From NCBI GenBank assembly GCA_000507305.1, contig DF239234.1, positions 124,001 through 188,000 on the forward strand: a stretch of 64,000 nucleotides of DNA, read 5' to 3'. The position numbers and the translations under genes are program-made. The notes under the pieces were generated by a model. It saw only the letters and a program-made list of their open reading frames with translations. It was not told the origin of the DNA and made no database searches. Below, one piece after another: positions 52,846-63,180 of this stretch (position 1 is its first letter; the number at the start of each line of letters is the position of its first letter). This DNA comes from Breviolum minutum Mf 1.05b.01 (Eukaryota; Sar; Dinophyceae; Suessiales; Symbiodiniaceae).

Positions 52846-53328
52846 AAGAATCTCCTTGTTTCTGGTGTCTATTTTCAGGTTCGTTCCATGTTACCTTTTG
52901 GAGGGACGTAACGTAACATCTTCAGTGTTACCTGAATTTTCGTGATCTCATCGCGAAGCAAATCGCCACTAGGGATTCAGTCGATCGGAACCTGAAAATG
53001 CTTGGTTTGGAAGTTGGGGTTTTGCCAAGGTAAGAAAACTCCAAGCATATGTGGAGTTCACGAAAATTTCCAAGAGGGGTAGATCCTATCCTACTTGGAT
53101 TTTCCAGCCAGTTATTCTTAGATTTCCGCAGGCTAGTAGTCTCTGGTTGGTACAAAATACAGGGCTGTTTTGGTCCACTGGCCCGTAGCTCCACCGGTTT
53201 GGAAATGACCACAAGAGTCTGTTTCTTTCAGTCTACCTGTTTTGGGTTTCACGACATTGTGGAAGCTGCACCAGGAAAAACATGATACGTTGAGACGTTG
53301 GGGTAGTAGTAGTTTTTTTTTGCCAGCA

Positions 53329-53636
53329 TCAACCGTGGGGGCAAAGTGGATCCTTTCCATCCTTCAGGTAAGGTTCCGTGTGAGACCGTTTTATCACCCT
53401 TTGGGAGAATATGTTTGGAACTTTTTTCCAAGCATCGAAGAGTCGCAAATCATGAGGAAATTGTCGTTTTAGCTTCACGGGTTGCTCGAAGTCCTAAGGC
53501 ACGTGGTGCTGCGAGTGTCCATTGTTGGACAAAGGATGGAGAACTTGCTTGGAACCTCAAGTTTGATGAGAGCTTGGGGGCGAAGTGTTTATTGATCGGA
53601 TCAATCCCCCCACCCGGTAACCTATGGAGAATGTAG
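53329..53636 (+). CDS. Exon(s) of a WD40-like protein
   Basis: A short piece after TTTTTGCCAG| reads NRGGKVDPFHPSG and ends at a consensus donor CAG|GTAAGG (53366-53372). Following R-like sequence, the frame EEIVVLASRVARSPKARGAA then SVHCWTKDGELAWNLKFDE has the end-of-blade pattern V-x-x-W-x-x-D-G. The frame is open through both, so the exact exon limits are uncertain. Same strand and spacing as the last exon at 53806. Confidence 0.52.
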
Positions 53637-53805
53637 TAATCCTGGTGGTGACTGTTACTGTGTGAGGGGGGTAGATCCAAATATTTATTGATGTAACACG
53701 ACCAAAAAAAAACAAAAAAGTAATGTTCATGGGAATTTAAGGGAACCCCCCCAATGCCACCCACCCCCAAGAAATAAGGCATTGGGGGGGCTCCCTTAAA
53801 TTCCC

Positions 53806-54177
53806 ATGAAAGGTAGTTTAGTCAGGCTTTTGGAGTTTCACGTCTTTTTTGGTTGGTTGGTGAGCCGTGACCGTGTCACAGAGCGACTTGGTCAAACGGT
53901 CATGAACTTGGTTGCTGAAAACGTGTCACTGAGTGAAAGGGTGGCAGGTCTAGAGGCAGCCTCGAGCAGTGAGACCCGCGAGGCCAAGATGGTCCGCCTG
54001 GGCGGCAAAAAATACACTCAACCCCCAAACTGTCAGGAAGTCTACGAAAGAGCACGAAAAGATGTGAAGAACATGAAAGACGATCCGCAGGAAGATGAAG
54101 AAAGCTACAGCCTCCAAGTCAGCAGCACCACGACCCTCCTAACTGACGCTCCAGGAGCATCTTCGACCACGAGTTGA
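53806..54177 (+). CDS. Last exon with coiled-coil and acidic tail
   Basis: Convincing from about 53865: VTERLGQTVMNLVAENVSLS, then ERVAGLEAASSSETREAK, a coiled coil. A basic/polar segment (QEVYERARKDVKNMKDD) and a Ser/Thr-rich end with stop TGA at 54175 follow. No introner lies within. A C-terminal coiled coil after WD40 repeats is common in scaffold proteins (established knowledge). Linking it to the WD40 exons is inference. AATAAA at 54294 could be its poly(A) signal. Confidence 0.62.
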   Translation: MKGSLVRLLEFHVFFGWLVSRDRVTERLGQTVMNLVAENVSLSERVAGLEAASSSETREAKMVRLGGKKYTQPPNCQEVYERARKDVKNMKDDPQEDEESYSLQVSSTTTLLTDAPGASSTTS

Positions 54178-54293
54178 TTAACCAAGGGTTACCTGTCAGT
54201 TTGGGTTGTGTTGTTTGGGTTGTTTGGGTGTTCCTTACAATTCTATGTATTCATCATGTGTTGTGATTTTTGTGTAATTTTCGATTTAAGAAG

Positions 54294-54299
54294 AATAAA
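54294..54299 (+). terminator. AATAAA, possible poly(A) signal
   Basis: About 115 bases after the stop at 54177, in AT/GT-rich sequence. Confidence 0.35.
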
Positions 54300-54641
54300 C
54301 ATCGTTTTGGTGAGTTAATCAAAAGTCTACAATTTGAAAAAACACAGGATCGAAAATGTCCTCCTTTTTTTCAGGCAGCGTTGCTAGACATGATTCCCTG
54401 TAAGAGGCTGTAAACGGGTTGTTTGGTTCGCATTTCCTTGTGTTTTTTTGTTTCTATGCGTTGAGTTTTGTTTTTCGGTGGACATGCACGTGCATTCGGA
54501 AAAAACCTTAGATGTTGGGATCTGACTTTTTGGTGTGATTTTTTTGTTGATCAGTTTGGGTCAGTCAGCCTACACCCCTGAAATTCTAACAGATAGATAC
54601 CACAAAATGACCATAAATTGCAAAGGCGTTTACCCCAGCAA

Positions 54642-54740
54642 AGTTTAACAGTTCGCCCCTGAAAAAAATCCTTCCCAAAAGGAAAGGATCGTCCCCCAAG
54701 CAGCTTTTTCTCAGGGGCTACGTTAGACTTCGGGAGTGTA
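54642..54740. repeat. Family F element
   Basis: AAAGTTTAACAGTTCGCCCC to GGCTACGTTAGACTTCGGG. Confidence 0.72.
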
Positions 54741-54926
54741 CCTTTTCCAAAGCATTTTTCTTAGTATGTATTCGTCTCCAAGTTCCAGGGTGTCAATTCT
54801 CGGATTCTATGCTTTGACATATTTTTCTTCCCCCCACCGGGAGGGGTGAAATCATTAGAGTCTCAACAAAAAAGCTGACTTACCAACTGCCACTGTTAAA
54901 GAGAGGGAAACATCTCAGGTTGTATT

Positions 54927-55050
54927 ATCATAGCTAGTCAACCTCTCCCGCCCTAACGTAACCCCCCCCCTTAATCAGGGAAACCAGTCGTTAATAAGGC
55001 CTTATTTCCAGGGGGAGTGCGTTAGGGGGGGTAGGTTGACCTGCCATAAT
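54927..55050. repeat. Family Q element
   Basis: TAGTCAACCTCTCCCGCCC and GGGGGGGTAGGTTGAC; inner CCTTAATCAGG arms. A right-half relative lies at 60988-61054. Confidence 0.68.
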
Positions 55051-55301
55051 ATTACTTGTACTGTGAAATGGCTTGTCGGCGTGTGTTGCCGAGGTTTTGG
55101 ATGACGTTGAAATATTGCCCTCCCTCGAAAAGTTGCCGATGACAAATGGAAAAACAACCATTTGAAGATGTATCTCCTATCAAAAATTGTTGATTTTCCA
55201 TTGACATGTTAGTTTTGATGGGTGTAGATATATTTTCGCATTTCACCACCTGAAGTCTGGAATATTAATCCGCATGGGTGGAATCACTTTCTGCTATCCT
55301 A

Positions 55302-55404
55302 CTCTTGATGGAAGAAATCCTCCACCACCTGATATGTGTAAAACCCTGTGAGTAATGGGATAAACTACCTATCAACTGGTGGAGGATTTATTCCATCAAC
55401 AGTA
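55302..55404. repeat. Family G element
   Basis: CTTGATGGAAGAAATCCTCC to GGAGGATTTATTCCATCAAC; closest relative is 15501-15602. Confidence 0.78.
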
Positions 55405-55499
55405 TGTCAGTTTAATTCTATTATCATCCCATGTCAGTTTGTAACCAGCACATAGGAACCACCTTTCTTTGACCTTGTACTAATGTGATTGCTTGATCC

Positions 55500-55605
55500 G
55501 TTTTTCTACCATGAGATTCATTGTTCCATTCAATCACGGACCATTGGGGGAATAGTTTGAAGGCACTTTTTTCCAACCATCTGAAGCAGATCTAAACTAC
55601 TATCT
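55500..55605. repeat. Family R element
   Basis: TTCTACCATGAGATTCATTG, ACCATTGGGGGAATAG and GAAGCAGATCTAAAC. Confidence 0.5.
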
Positions 55606-56051
55606 ACTTAGGATTTCTATTTGACAACTTTATTTGGAGAATCTGTTTAGTTCACTTTTTCCAACCAACTTACTACTAGCCCCCGGCTGTAGATAAAAAC
55701 ATCCAACTGTTTGTTTATTTTGCTGCAACCCTCCCATTTTAGGCCCCCCCACACCAAAATTAATGTCACACCACCTTTTCCAACCCCAAAAAGGTCTTCA
55801 ACCACGACCTACAACCGGCCGTGGCTGTTTCCTGGGACCGGGTTTTTTCTTTATTTTTTGTGTGGGGGGTGGAAATATGAATGGAGGATTTTTTTTCGCC
55901 AAACGTTGGTGCTGGAGAGAGTTAGCGGGTGGAACATATTTCATGAAAAACATTTCAGCTTTTCTAGAAATTCAGGGAATTTGTGATGAAACATCCACCC
56001 TTTTTGTGCCTGAAAATGTGGAGTTGTCTTTTCCTGCCCCTTTTTTTCTAG

Positions 56052-56152
56052 GTGGTGGACTTAGAGATTTTTGTTGGTTTTACCCTTCGCAAAAGGGGAA
56101 ATGATCCAATTTGACTAATATTCTTAAAGTGGGTGGCCCAACCACGAACTAG
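56052..56152 (+). repeat. Family A introner
   Basis: TAG|GTGGTGGACTTAG to GGCCCAACCACGAACTAG|; acceptor-like core altered to TTCTTAAAG. Confidence 0.75.
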
Positions 56153-56154
56153 TA

Positions 56155-56216
56155 AGGCATTTTCGAAGATGATTTTCCCCTTTTCCCAAGGTGGGATATG
56201 TGAGTTTGCTGGAGGG
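56155..56216 (+). repeat. Family C element, right half
   Basis: TTTTCGAAGATGATTTTCC and GGTGGGATATGTGAG; abuts the A copy, left arm missing. Confidence 0.58.
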
Positions 56217-56873
56217 CAATGGTGCTTTTCCAACTCTTTGGGGAGAAATGGGAATCCCTACTAAATTTGGTGGTTTTAGTTGGAGAAGTTACGCAGCAAG
56301 GTATGTGATTAGATTGCCACCAGCCCCAGGAGCTACATCAGGCCATTTCCATCCATCGTAGTGGTCGGGGAACCTCAGCAGCTTTTTTGAAGCTGGATAT
56401 GACTGGCCCTAAGAATACAGACATCTCCCGAAAATTCGTAGGATTGATGGTCTAAGGGTCTAAATCCCATCCCCAGAATGTGATTGTAGATAAGATATAT
56501 CTAGTCCCGTTTCTTCGGACATAGGTGATAATGATTTTGGTGGTTTGGTGGGAAAAAAAAAGGTTCGCTTCCGGGAGGATGATTTGATAGGAGTTCACAT
56601 CTGCTGTGTGTGGACTTATGGTTGAGAAGATTCGTTTTGATGAAGTTTTGTTGGTGTTTTTTCTTTGTTTTCTCGAAAAAAGTTGAGGCCAGAACAACTC
56701 GTCATCCTTTTTTGGAAGGCTTTCAAACTCCATAATGTTGTTCCTTGAAAAGTCGATGTTAACAGCAGGATCTCTGGATGTTTGGACCGAAGATGCACGC
56801 AGATCAGGTCTTTGGAGATGGGTACAGCAATCAGTTTCGTTAGAAAAGAAAGGAAACAAAACATCCCTACGCG

Positions 56874-56970
56874 GTGGTTTGAAATATTCTTTATTCCCCC
56901 ACCCTACTTGGGGAAGATGAACCCATTTTGACTCATGTTTTTCAGATGGGTTGGCTCAACCACCAACTAG
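56874..56970 (+). repeat. Family A introner
   Basis: GGTGGTTTGAAATATTC to GGCTCAACCACCAACTAG. Confidence 0.8.
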
Positions 56971-56981
56971 GATCCATACCT

Positions 56982-57100
56982 GAAATTTAACAACACTTCA
57001 CACCCCTGAAAAGTGATTCATCGAAATCGAAGGAAGGCAAGCCTTCCAATCAGCATCCAATTTTCTTACAGCTTTTGCTGTGAAACTTCGGGAGTGCAAC
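56982..57100. repeat. Family F element
   Basis: CTGAAATTTAACAACACTTC to GCTGTGAAACTTCGGGAGTG. Confidence 0.6.
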
Positions 57101-57191
57101 ACGCCCCTGAGGTCATTTCTACATCTGGGGCTCGGAGGTCGTTGGGCAACGGGGCCCTGTGATTGGGAGTGATCGGTATGAAAACCCCGAG

Positions 57192-57302
57192 GTGGTGGCC
57201 CAACTCACGTATTTTTTGGGAATTGTTCACCCCGAAAATTGGGGAAGATTCGAACCCATTTTGACTCATATTTTTCAGATGGGTTGAGTTGCCACCAACT
57301 AT
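57192..57302 (+). repeat. Family A introner
   Basis: GAG|GTGGTGGCCCAACTC to GAGTTGCCACCAACTA; the arms use the CAACTC/GAGTTG variant consistently on both sides, a compensatory change. Confidence 0.8.
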
Positions 57303-58050
57303 TTCAACCCAATCGAAACTTGGCTTTGGTTTTCAGGTGATCGTTTGCTTGCTACCATGGAGAATATCCCCATTGTCCAGTTTTTCAAAAATGCCCATGT
57401 TCAAGGTGTTTCACCGCGAGGGAAAGAGTAGTAGCCAACACCTGGAACCCCACACAACCATTTATAAATGGATGTTTCAACTGGATGATTCCAAATCTTT
57501 ACATAGAAAATGGTTGGAAATCACAATTTCCATCCATTTATAAATGGTTGGCCTTGGGGTTCCAGGTAGTAAATGGGCGCTCAAAATCGAAGCTTCAAAA
57601 TGGAAAAGGTTCAACCTTGATTTTTTGCAGAGTTTCTCACCTGGCCTTTGGATACCCAGGATATCATCACCAGTGACCCCGAAATACATCCCAGGCACAA
57701 GGTTGTAAATTCACAAGATCAATTAAGTATGAAGCATTGAAGTGGCCATGACATGAACACTTTGAATATGAAGATTCTAAGATCATTTTTCATATTAATT
57801 GTTTCTAACTCTTACAAATCTTATAAATCTTCTTGCTAAGGTTTGTTTTTGACTCATGATTCCTGCTGTGATACATCTCTTAATTGATCCGTTTGTTTTC
57901 ATACAGGTCCATGGTGCCGCTTAAGCTCTCATCACACCCGCACAAAATTTGGTCAGGCATCATCTACTTCCAGAGCCTGAGATGCAGGTTACTTCGCAAA
58001 AAAGATGTCTTTGGACTCGTTTTTTTTCGTCAACCAAAAACGGGTTTTGT
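57303..58050. other. No firm gene; one inverted-repeat element
   Basis: A palindromic element lies at 57440-57570 (ACCTGGAACCCCACACAACC and GGCCTTGGGGTTCCAGGT with CATTTATAAATGG inside). Short frames on either side are not convincing. Confidence 0.4.
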
Positions 58051-58060
58051 GTAGAAATGG

Positions 58061-58161
58061 GTGTTTCCAAAAATAGGGGTACCCCAAAATGGATGGTTTA
58101 AACTGGAAAACCTATTAAAATGGATGATTTGGGGGGAAACCCATTATTTTCGGAAACACCC
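58061..58161. repeat. Family B element, reverse orientation
   Basis: Direct repeats AAATGG at 58055-58060 and 58162-58167 flank it. Confidence 0.82.
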
Positions 58162-58198
58162 AAATGGAGGTTTGGTTTAGAGGAATGTCCTTTCGTTT

Positions 58199-58750
58199 TT
58201 GGCCCCCCCGCCGCGTGCTCCAAACACTGCGTGGCGCCTATGCTTCGCCAAAATTTCGCCCTTTGTTTTGGCTTTGTCTTCGTCAGTCGTGACTCCGTCT
58301 GGACATCGCGTCTCGGCAACAGCGTTGGTCATCTACGCCTATGTGGATTTTTTTGGCGTGTCAATGTTGGGTCTTGAGCAGATTGATCCGCCAGCCACTA
58401 GGTGCGTGACAGAAGTCTGCCAGCTGAACCTCATTTTAGAGTCTCGGACGGCAGGATACGGATCAGAGGCAGATATGGTGTACTCCTATGTTGCGATTGC
58501 CAGATTGATCCGACCAGTGGTTACGTTTCTTGTCACTCTGGTGAGTATCGCCACTATGGACGTGCACAGGAAAGAAGCGGGAAAGCCTGAAGAAACTTAC
58601 ATCCTTGGGCCATTGCTTGACGCCACGCGCGCAAAGATTATTGCGGAGGCGCCGACTCAGGCTGCGTCAGATGGAGAAGGCTTCTTGATGTTGCTGTTTG
58701 TAGCAGCGCCTTCGGCTACTGGCCCCGGGTTCGATGTGTTTTTCAATTGA
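58199..58750 (+). CDS. C-terminal part of a multi-pass membrane protein, copy 1
   Basis: From 58261 the frame matches the copy at 63323 almost exactly: hydrophobic LALSSSVV, then ALVIYAYVDFFGVSMLGLEQ, a polar loop with CVTEVCQLNLILESRTAGYG, and YVAIARLIRPVVTFLVTLVS. After 58565 it diverges into a hydrophilic/helical tail (TYILGPLLDATRAKIIAEAP) and a hydrophobic end, stop TGA 58748. At least two to three membrane helices. The bases before 58261 do not match copy 2 and are proline/cysteine-rich, so the true exon probably starts near 58255. Family unrecognised. Confidence 0.58.
   Translation: MAPPPRAPNTAWRLCFAKISPFVLALSSSVVTPSGHRVSATALVIYAYVDFFGVSMLGLEQIDPPATRCVTEVCQLNLILESRTAGYGSEADMVYSYVAIARLIRPVVTFLVTLVSIATMDVHRKEAGKPEETYILGPLLDATRAKIIAEAPTQAASDGEGFLMLLFVAAPSATGPGFDVFFN
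58261..58565 (+). repeat. 305-bp duplicated segment, copy 1
   Basis: Aligns without gaps to 63323-63627 with about five substitutions, most of them at 58272-58395. Confidence 0.92.
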
Positions 58751-58769
58751 GCCACGGAAAAAGAAACGG

Positions 58770-58872
58770 GTTATTTGGTTTATATAAGGGATGGGAAACT
58801 AAACTACCCAGTTGTATAAGGATTATGCTAAGCCACTTTAAGGATCCCCACGAATCAACCAGTGTAATGGAA
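58770..58872. repeat. Family J element
   Basis: GGTTTATATAAGGGATGGG, AACTACCCAGTTGTATAAGG and AACCAGTGTAATGG. Confidence 0.65.
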
Positions 58873-59229
58873 TGTTGCAAAGGGGACACATCTAAAGGTT
58901 GCATGGCAAAAGTCTAATTAGCTCGTGCCCCTGAAAGAGGCACCAGGCGCCAGAAGGAGTCCGGATGGTCTGAAAAGATCCCACCATGGATACCTGAATC
59001 ATGAATCTTCGAAAAGTGTGAAAAAATTGTGATGGTTTTCACCAAAAAAACCTACCAGAAGATTATTTTACACATCTACCAGGATCCAGGTATGATGTAA
59101 AACTTTGCGGTGGTGTAATTAATAGTTTGGGTTTGGAATTCTGACATCAACCAGCAAAAGGACTAAAAGATCACTTGAAAATTGTCAAGTTGTGTCCCAA
59201 GTCATATCACAAAAAAAATAGTGAGTGTT

Positions 59230-59335
59230 TGAGGTGATTGTTCACTTTCTACCATGGGATTCATCATATTAAACCACCATTTAAGGGGAAGATGTTGTTT
59301 TTTTTTCCAACCACCATTTCCAAGCAAATCTAAGA
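59230..59335. repeat. Family R element
   Basis: TTTCTACCATGGGATTCATC, TTTAAGGGGAAGATGTTG and AAGCAAATCTAAG; close to the family consensus. Confidence 0.65.
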
Positions 59336-59384
59336 CTAGCAACAAAAGGACTAGAAAAATAATTAAAAGATCATTTGAACATCT

Positions 59385-59484
59385 GGGTGTGTTCTTAAAT
59401 GGTGGTACCCCCAAATCATCCATTTTTATAGGGTTTTCCATTATAAACCATCCATTTTGGGGTACCACCATTTTAGGAAACCCC
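59385..59484. repeat. Family B element
   Basis: Direct repeats CATCT at 59380-59384 and 59485-59489 flank it; arms read TTAAATGGTGGTACC and GGTACCACCATTTTA. Confidence 0.8.
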
Positions 59485-59512
59485 CATCTTCAAGTCAATG
59501 GATTCCAAGCCG

Positions 59513-59637
59513 TATTGTTGATGCTTCAGAAATCCCGTTCACAACCACCTGTTGGATATATCCCAAAACCTTGCAAATAATGGGATTTTTGCTACCAACC
59601 TCAACTGGTTGGCAGGATTTCTGAACCATCAACAGTA
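59513..59637. repeat. Family G element
   Basis: TATTGTTGATGCTTCAGAAA to GGATTTCTGAACCATCAACA. Confidence 0.78.
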
Positions 59638-59771
59638 TCACCTAAATTTAGGAACTTTTTGTTGCTGCTACCATGGGAGTCATTACCAATCGAAGGCGAA
59701 ACCCTTCATGTTCGTGAAATGTGGTGAGTTTCCTAAAAGGAAAACCGGCCAAAGATAAAATGGCCTGATAC

Positions 59772-59881
59772 CCACCCGAAGTTGAACAGTTCGCCCCTGA
59801 AAAGTTCCCAATAGGAAGCCGGATCGCCTTCCAAGCACCATCTTTTCAGGGGCAAACTCGCTGTTAAACTTCGGGGGTGTA
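59772..59881. repeat. Family F element
   Basis: ACCCGAAGTTGAACAGTTCG to CTGTTAAACTTCGGGGGTGT; best-preserved F copy. Confidence 0.78.
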
Positions 59882-59925
59882 CTTTGGGGTAGTGAATTAA
59901 TTTGGGTTGCTGAATTTATAACCTG

Positions 59926-60013
59926 CCGGGGACTAACACTTTGAAAGGTACTTTTGAAGATGATGTTCCTTTTCCTCAGGTGGGACATGTGATATGTTAG
60001 TTCCCTTGGAGGG
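59926..60013 (+). repeat. Family C element
   Basis: CCGGGGACTAACAC to ATATGTTAGTTCCCTTGG; centre CTTTTGAAGATGATGTTCC. Confidence 0.7.
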
Positions 60014-60171
60014 TATGTTGTTTACCCAGATCATTGGTTCACTTCAAAAAATCCAACCAAACGGAGCAAGACTCCCCCAAAAAATGACATGAAGGGACGA
60101 AAATTCTACGTACAGTTGGGGTGGTGTGTTCAAGAATACTTTTAATTTCAGCCGTAGTTGGAGAAGATGTC

Positions 60172-60316
60172 CACTTGGAGGATCATCCCATTTAGTAAAT
60201 GGTTAATAACCATGGTTAGTAAGTCCCCTAAGTAGGGTTATTCCCCTTCCAAATCGGCTAAATGGCTTATAAATGGGGCTTACTAACCACTTACTAACTG
60301 GGATGATCCTCCAAGC
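60172..60316. repeat. Family H element
   Basis: CACTTGGAGGATCATCCC to GGGATGATCCTCCAAG; whole interior palindromic (TTAGTAAATGGTTAATAACC side pairs with the GGTTATTCCCC/ACTTACTAACT side). Confidence 0.8.
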
Positions 60317-60593
60317 AATTTGCCTCATAGTTGTTTAAGATGTTGGAGCCACCAACTTGACTAAGTGTCTACTACGAAAAACTACCGACCCAGAAACTGG
60401 AACTGTTCAGCTGGATTTCTGACCAACAATTTTGACACGATTTCACCACCCCTTTTTGAAGCCTAACAAAAAGTGTTTAAAAGCAGAAAAACGACATGAA
60501 CTTGCAAATATTCTTGATTTTCATGCCTGTGGAGATGATCTAATTTGACGAGCATATTTTTTAAACTGGGTAACTAGATTCAGTTCATGGTAA

Positions 60594-60690
60594 ATTGGTG
60601 GTTTGGGACCTGGTGCTTTGGGATTTTAGGGATCCCCTTAAAGGGATTGTTACTTCAGGGGGCACCCCTGAAATCCCAAACCACCGGGCC
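60594..60690. repeat. Family M element
   Basis: GGTGGTTTGGGACCTGGTGC and CCCAAACCACCGGGCCCC arms. Confidence 0.65.
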
Positions 60691-60711
60691 CCAAGCCAAA
60701 GGATTCACGAT

Positions 60712-60811
60712 TCCTTGCCGCCAACTTGCCGCTTGGTGTTTCGGCAGGTTGATCACTACGTGAACCCGCGGATGGGCCGAAAGAAACAAAAAAACGCCTG
60801 GCAGAAAAACC
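60712..60811 (+). CDS. Candidate exon, basic
   Basis: Reads ACRLVFRQVDHYVNPRMGRK-type sequence (LVFRQVDHYVNPRMGRKKQK) and ends at AACCCT|GTGAGTGTG, a good GT donor at 60812. Upstream it abuts a family M element. Probably the exon before 61390-61501. Unrecognised. Confidence 0.45.
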
Positions 60812-61384
60812 CTGTGAGTGTGGGACAATTTAGCACGGCATAATTTTATTGGTTTTTGAAGACTAGCAATTGATGTGTGTTTTGCATGGATGTGTCTTGT
60901 GTTCTGTGGATGGTAATCTAAGTTCATTTGTTGGCTATCTGAATTCTCTATGGTCATACCACCTTGAAGAAGGGTTTTCTGTGTACATACATGGGCCTTA
61001 TTTCTGAGGGGGGGGTATGTTAGGAGGGGGGGTAGGTTGACCAGCCATAAACGAAGGTTAAAGAATGGGATTTTGTGTTGACGAGCCCAGCTGCTGGGAT
61101 TGTTCCCAGTTGCCTGGATGTTTCGTAGGTTTGAACCCAAAGTATTGTGGATGGGTTCTTGATTTTGACATATACACATACGAGCACACACCGATATGAA
61201 ATGGGGGTTTAGATCCAAGATAAAATCTCAAATGACAATAGGTTGGATACTCCCAATTGATAAACCGTACATAGTTGAGGGCTTAAGCAATGGTTTTTGT
61301 GGGGTACCACTATTTTGGGATAACTCCGTATTAAGGGCTTATTAACCATTGGTTTCCCTTAAGACCTTATGAAACCTTTATTCA

Positions 61385-61501
61385 TTGGTGCAACTCACAT
61401 CCCTTCCGACATCCGCTTCGCCACCTCCTCAGCTTCGGTATGATGACTGGACCCCTAAAAACATACCTTTTAAAACACCAAACCTCAGGAAGTACGCTGC
61501 A
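61385..61501 (+). CDS. Exon upstream of a family C introner
   Basis: Reads LTSLPTSASPPPQLRYDDWT, then PKNIPFKTPNLRKYAA, and meets the C element at 61502, whose in-frame TAA follows three codons later. Removing 61502-61591 joins GCA to GGT and keeps the frame open for 68 further codons. Proline-rich, unstructured-looking; no family. Confidence 0.52.
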
Positions 61502-61591
61502 GGGAACTAACATATCCCATCCCTTTTGGCACTTTTGAAGATGATGATTTTCCGGATTTCCCGTTTGGTGGGATATGTTAGTTCCCTGGAG
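61502..61591 (+). repeat. Family C introner between two exons
   Basis: 90 bp, GGGAACTAACATATCCC to GGGATATGTTAGTTCCC then TGGAG|. AGG sits at both edges. Excision would use a non-GT donor and an AG|G acceptor. Confidence 0.72.
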
Positions 61592-61798
61592 GGTATTTGG
61601 ATGTCTAGGGATTGTTTGTTTGTTGGGAGTTGTGTTCGTGTATCCTGTCGGTTTTCCTCCAAAGTTTCGGAGATTTTGAAGTGCCAAAGTTCTCGACGAA
61701 TATCGACGACGAGGAAGTCAACGGCAGATTTTCGCGTTCAAGACATGATCCCCAATTTGTTTCAAAAAATAATGACAGAACAAATGCATGACCTTTGA
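61592..61798 (+). CDS. Exon downstream of a family C introner
   Basis: Frame reads GIWMSRDCLFVGSCVRVSCR, SSKVSEILKCQSSRRISTTR and ends VQDMIPNLFQKIMTEQMHDL before TGA 61796. An alternative frame (DFEVPKFSTNIDDEEVNGRF, stop at 61791) is also protein-like, so phase is not settled. Terminal exon of the small gene that starts at or before 60.7 kb. Confidence 0.48.
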   Translation, partial: GIWMSRDCLFVGSCVRVSCRFSSKVSEILKCQSSRRISTTRKSTADFRVQDMIPNLFQKIMTEQMHDL

Positions 61799-61977
61799 AA
61801 TTCCATGCCGCCCTTACAAATGAAATTTTATACGTTTTTGTTGTGCGTAAGTAAAAAACGTATGAAGCTACGTCACTTAGAAGAAAAGATCATGGGCCAA
61901 GTTCTGTGAGGTTAATCCATAAAATGCTCACTTCTTCCAATTCCATTTTTGTCTTTCTTGAGTTGTAGAAAAACTAG

Positions 61978-62079
61978 GTGGTGGCAACTCAAATATTTTT
62001 GGAATGTTCACCCCTACTTGGGGAAGATGAACCCATTTTGACGAGCATATTTTTCAGATGGGTTGAAACCACCTACTAG
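61978..62079 (+). repeat. Family A introner
   Basis: CTAG|GTGGTGGCAACTCAAAT to TTGAAACCACCTACTAG|; TATTTTTCAG intact. Confidence 0.84.
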
Positions 62080-62386
62080 AAAAAGAATGAGGCAATACGT
62101 TGTAGGTGCTGGGCATGTGTATTTGCAGATATTTGCAGATAAGTTGTATGCTAAGCATGGTTGTAGATGCAACCACTTCATCCCAATGCTTTTCCACTTG
62201 CTGAAACTGTTGAGGGACAGTTTGGACAATTGAGCACAAGTTCCTTACAAAAACATCCCTGTGTGCACACCATTTGGCAGCCATGGCGAAAGTGCCCTTG
62301 GCTGGGGGACCTAATTCGGAAGCATCCACCATAGAAACAACACAGCACTGGGAGTCTGCGAAGAAAACTGAAGAAAAACGGCCTCC

Positions 62387-62387
<1 letters not shown>

Positions 62388-62424
<37 letters not shown>

Positions 62425-62443
62425 GTGGTGGTGATGATGATGA
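62388..62443. repeat. (GAT)n microsatellite
   Basis: About 12 GAT units, then GGT and GAT units. Confidence 0.93.
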
Positions 62444-62824
62444 ATTGCTATTACTACCATTCTTATAATACATTTTGATTCTGATATACAGTTGTTATTC
62501 CTGTTCTCACTCTAAGTATATACTAGCGTCCTGTAGGGATGGAGGGGTGTCTCCAAAAAGCAGTCGGCACCCCCAACAAAAACTCCAATCTCGACCATTG
62601 TGTTGTTTTTTGTTTCGGGGAGGAGGGGGTGGGCCCAAAAAGAAATGAGACAGATATCCATCTCTATGTTTCTTCCAAAAAAATCCTTGCAACTCAACAA
62701 TTGAGTGCTGTGTTGTTTCGAAATTATTTTACCCTAACACCTCCCAATTTGCACGGCAAAAGGTTCTGTCCTAGAAAAGGAATTTTAAAAAATCTTTGGC
62801 GGGGAAGGGAGTTCCAGAATCTGG

Positions 62825-62923
62825 GTGGTGGTTTCAAATATTTGTTATTTTCACCCCGACGTGGGGAAATAATTCCATTTGACGAGCATATGTTTCAGAT
62901 GGGTGGAGAAAAACCACCACCTG
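62825..62923 (+). repeat. Family A introner
   Basis: GTGGTGGTTTCAAATATT to AAAACCACCACCTGAAG; sits just before the zinc-ribbon-like exon. Confidence 0.78.
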
Positions 62924-62928
62924 AAGCG

Positions 62929-63180
62929 AGGTGAAATGTGCCAAGTGTGGTGCTGAAGGTGTCAAGGACGGGGCCCGGTTTTCCATGCCGGCAAATTGTT
63001 CATGGGAAAATGTCTTTTGAAGACTTTGTTTCACCGCGCATCGCTGAGAGCAGGTCCACCAAACGTATTTTTGGAGCTTGGGGAATAAGTTTGGGGATCG
63101 TGGTCCTGTTTTTGGTGTGGTTGAATGTGGATGCGAGCCATACGGAGGTCCTTGGAGTGTTGCAGCTGTCATTGCTGTGA
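62929..63180 (+). CDS. N-terminal part of a membrane protein, frames shifting
   Basis: One frame reads VKCAKCGAEGVKDGARFSMP with a CxxC pair and stops at about 63021. Another (62938-63180) reads KMSFEDFVSPRIAESRSTKR and a hydrophobic helix AWGISLGIVVLFLVWLNV. The third frame takes over near 63140 (next entry). All are natural in turn, so this is a gene with small introns or with frameshifts. The two cysteines hint at a zinc ribbon, but a second pair is not evident. Confidence 0.45.
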
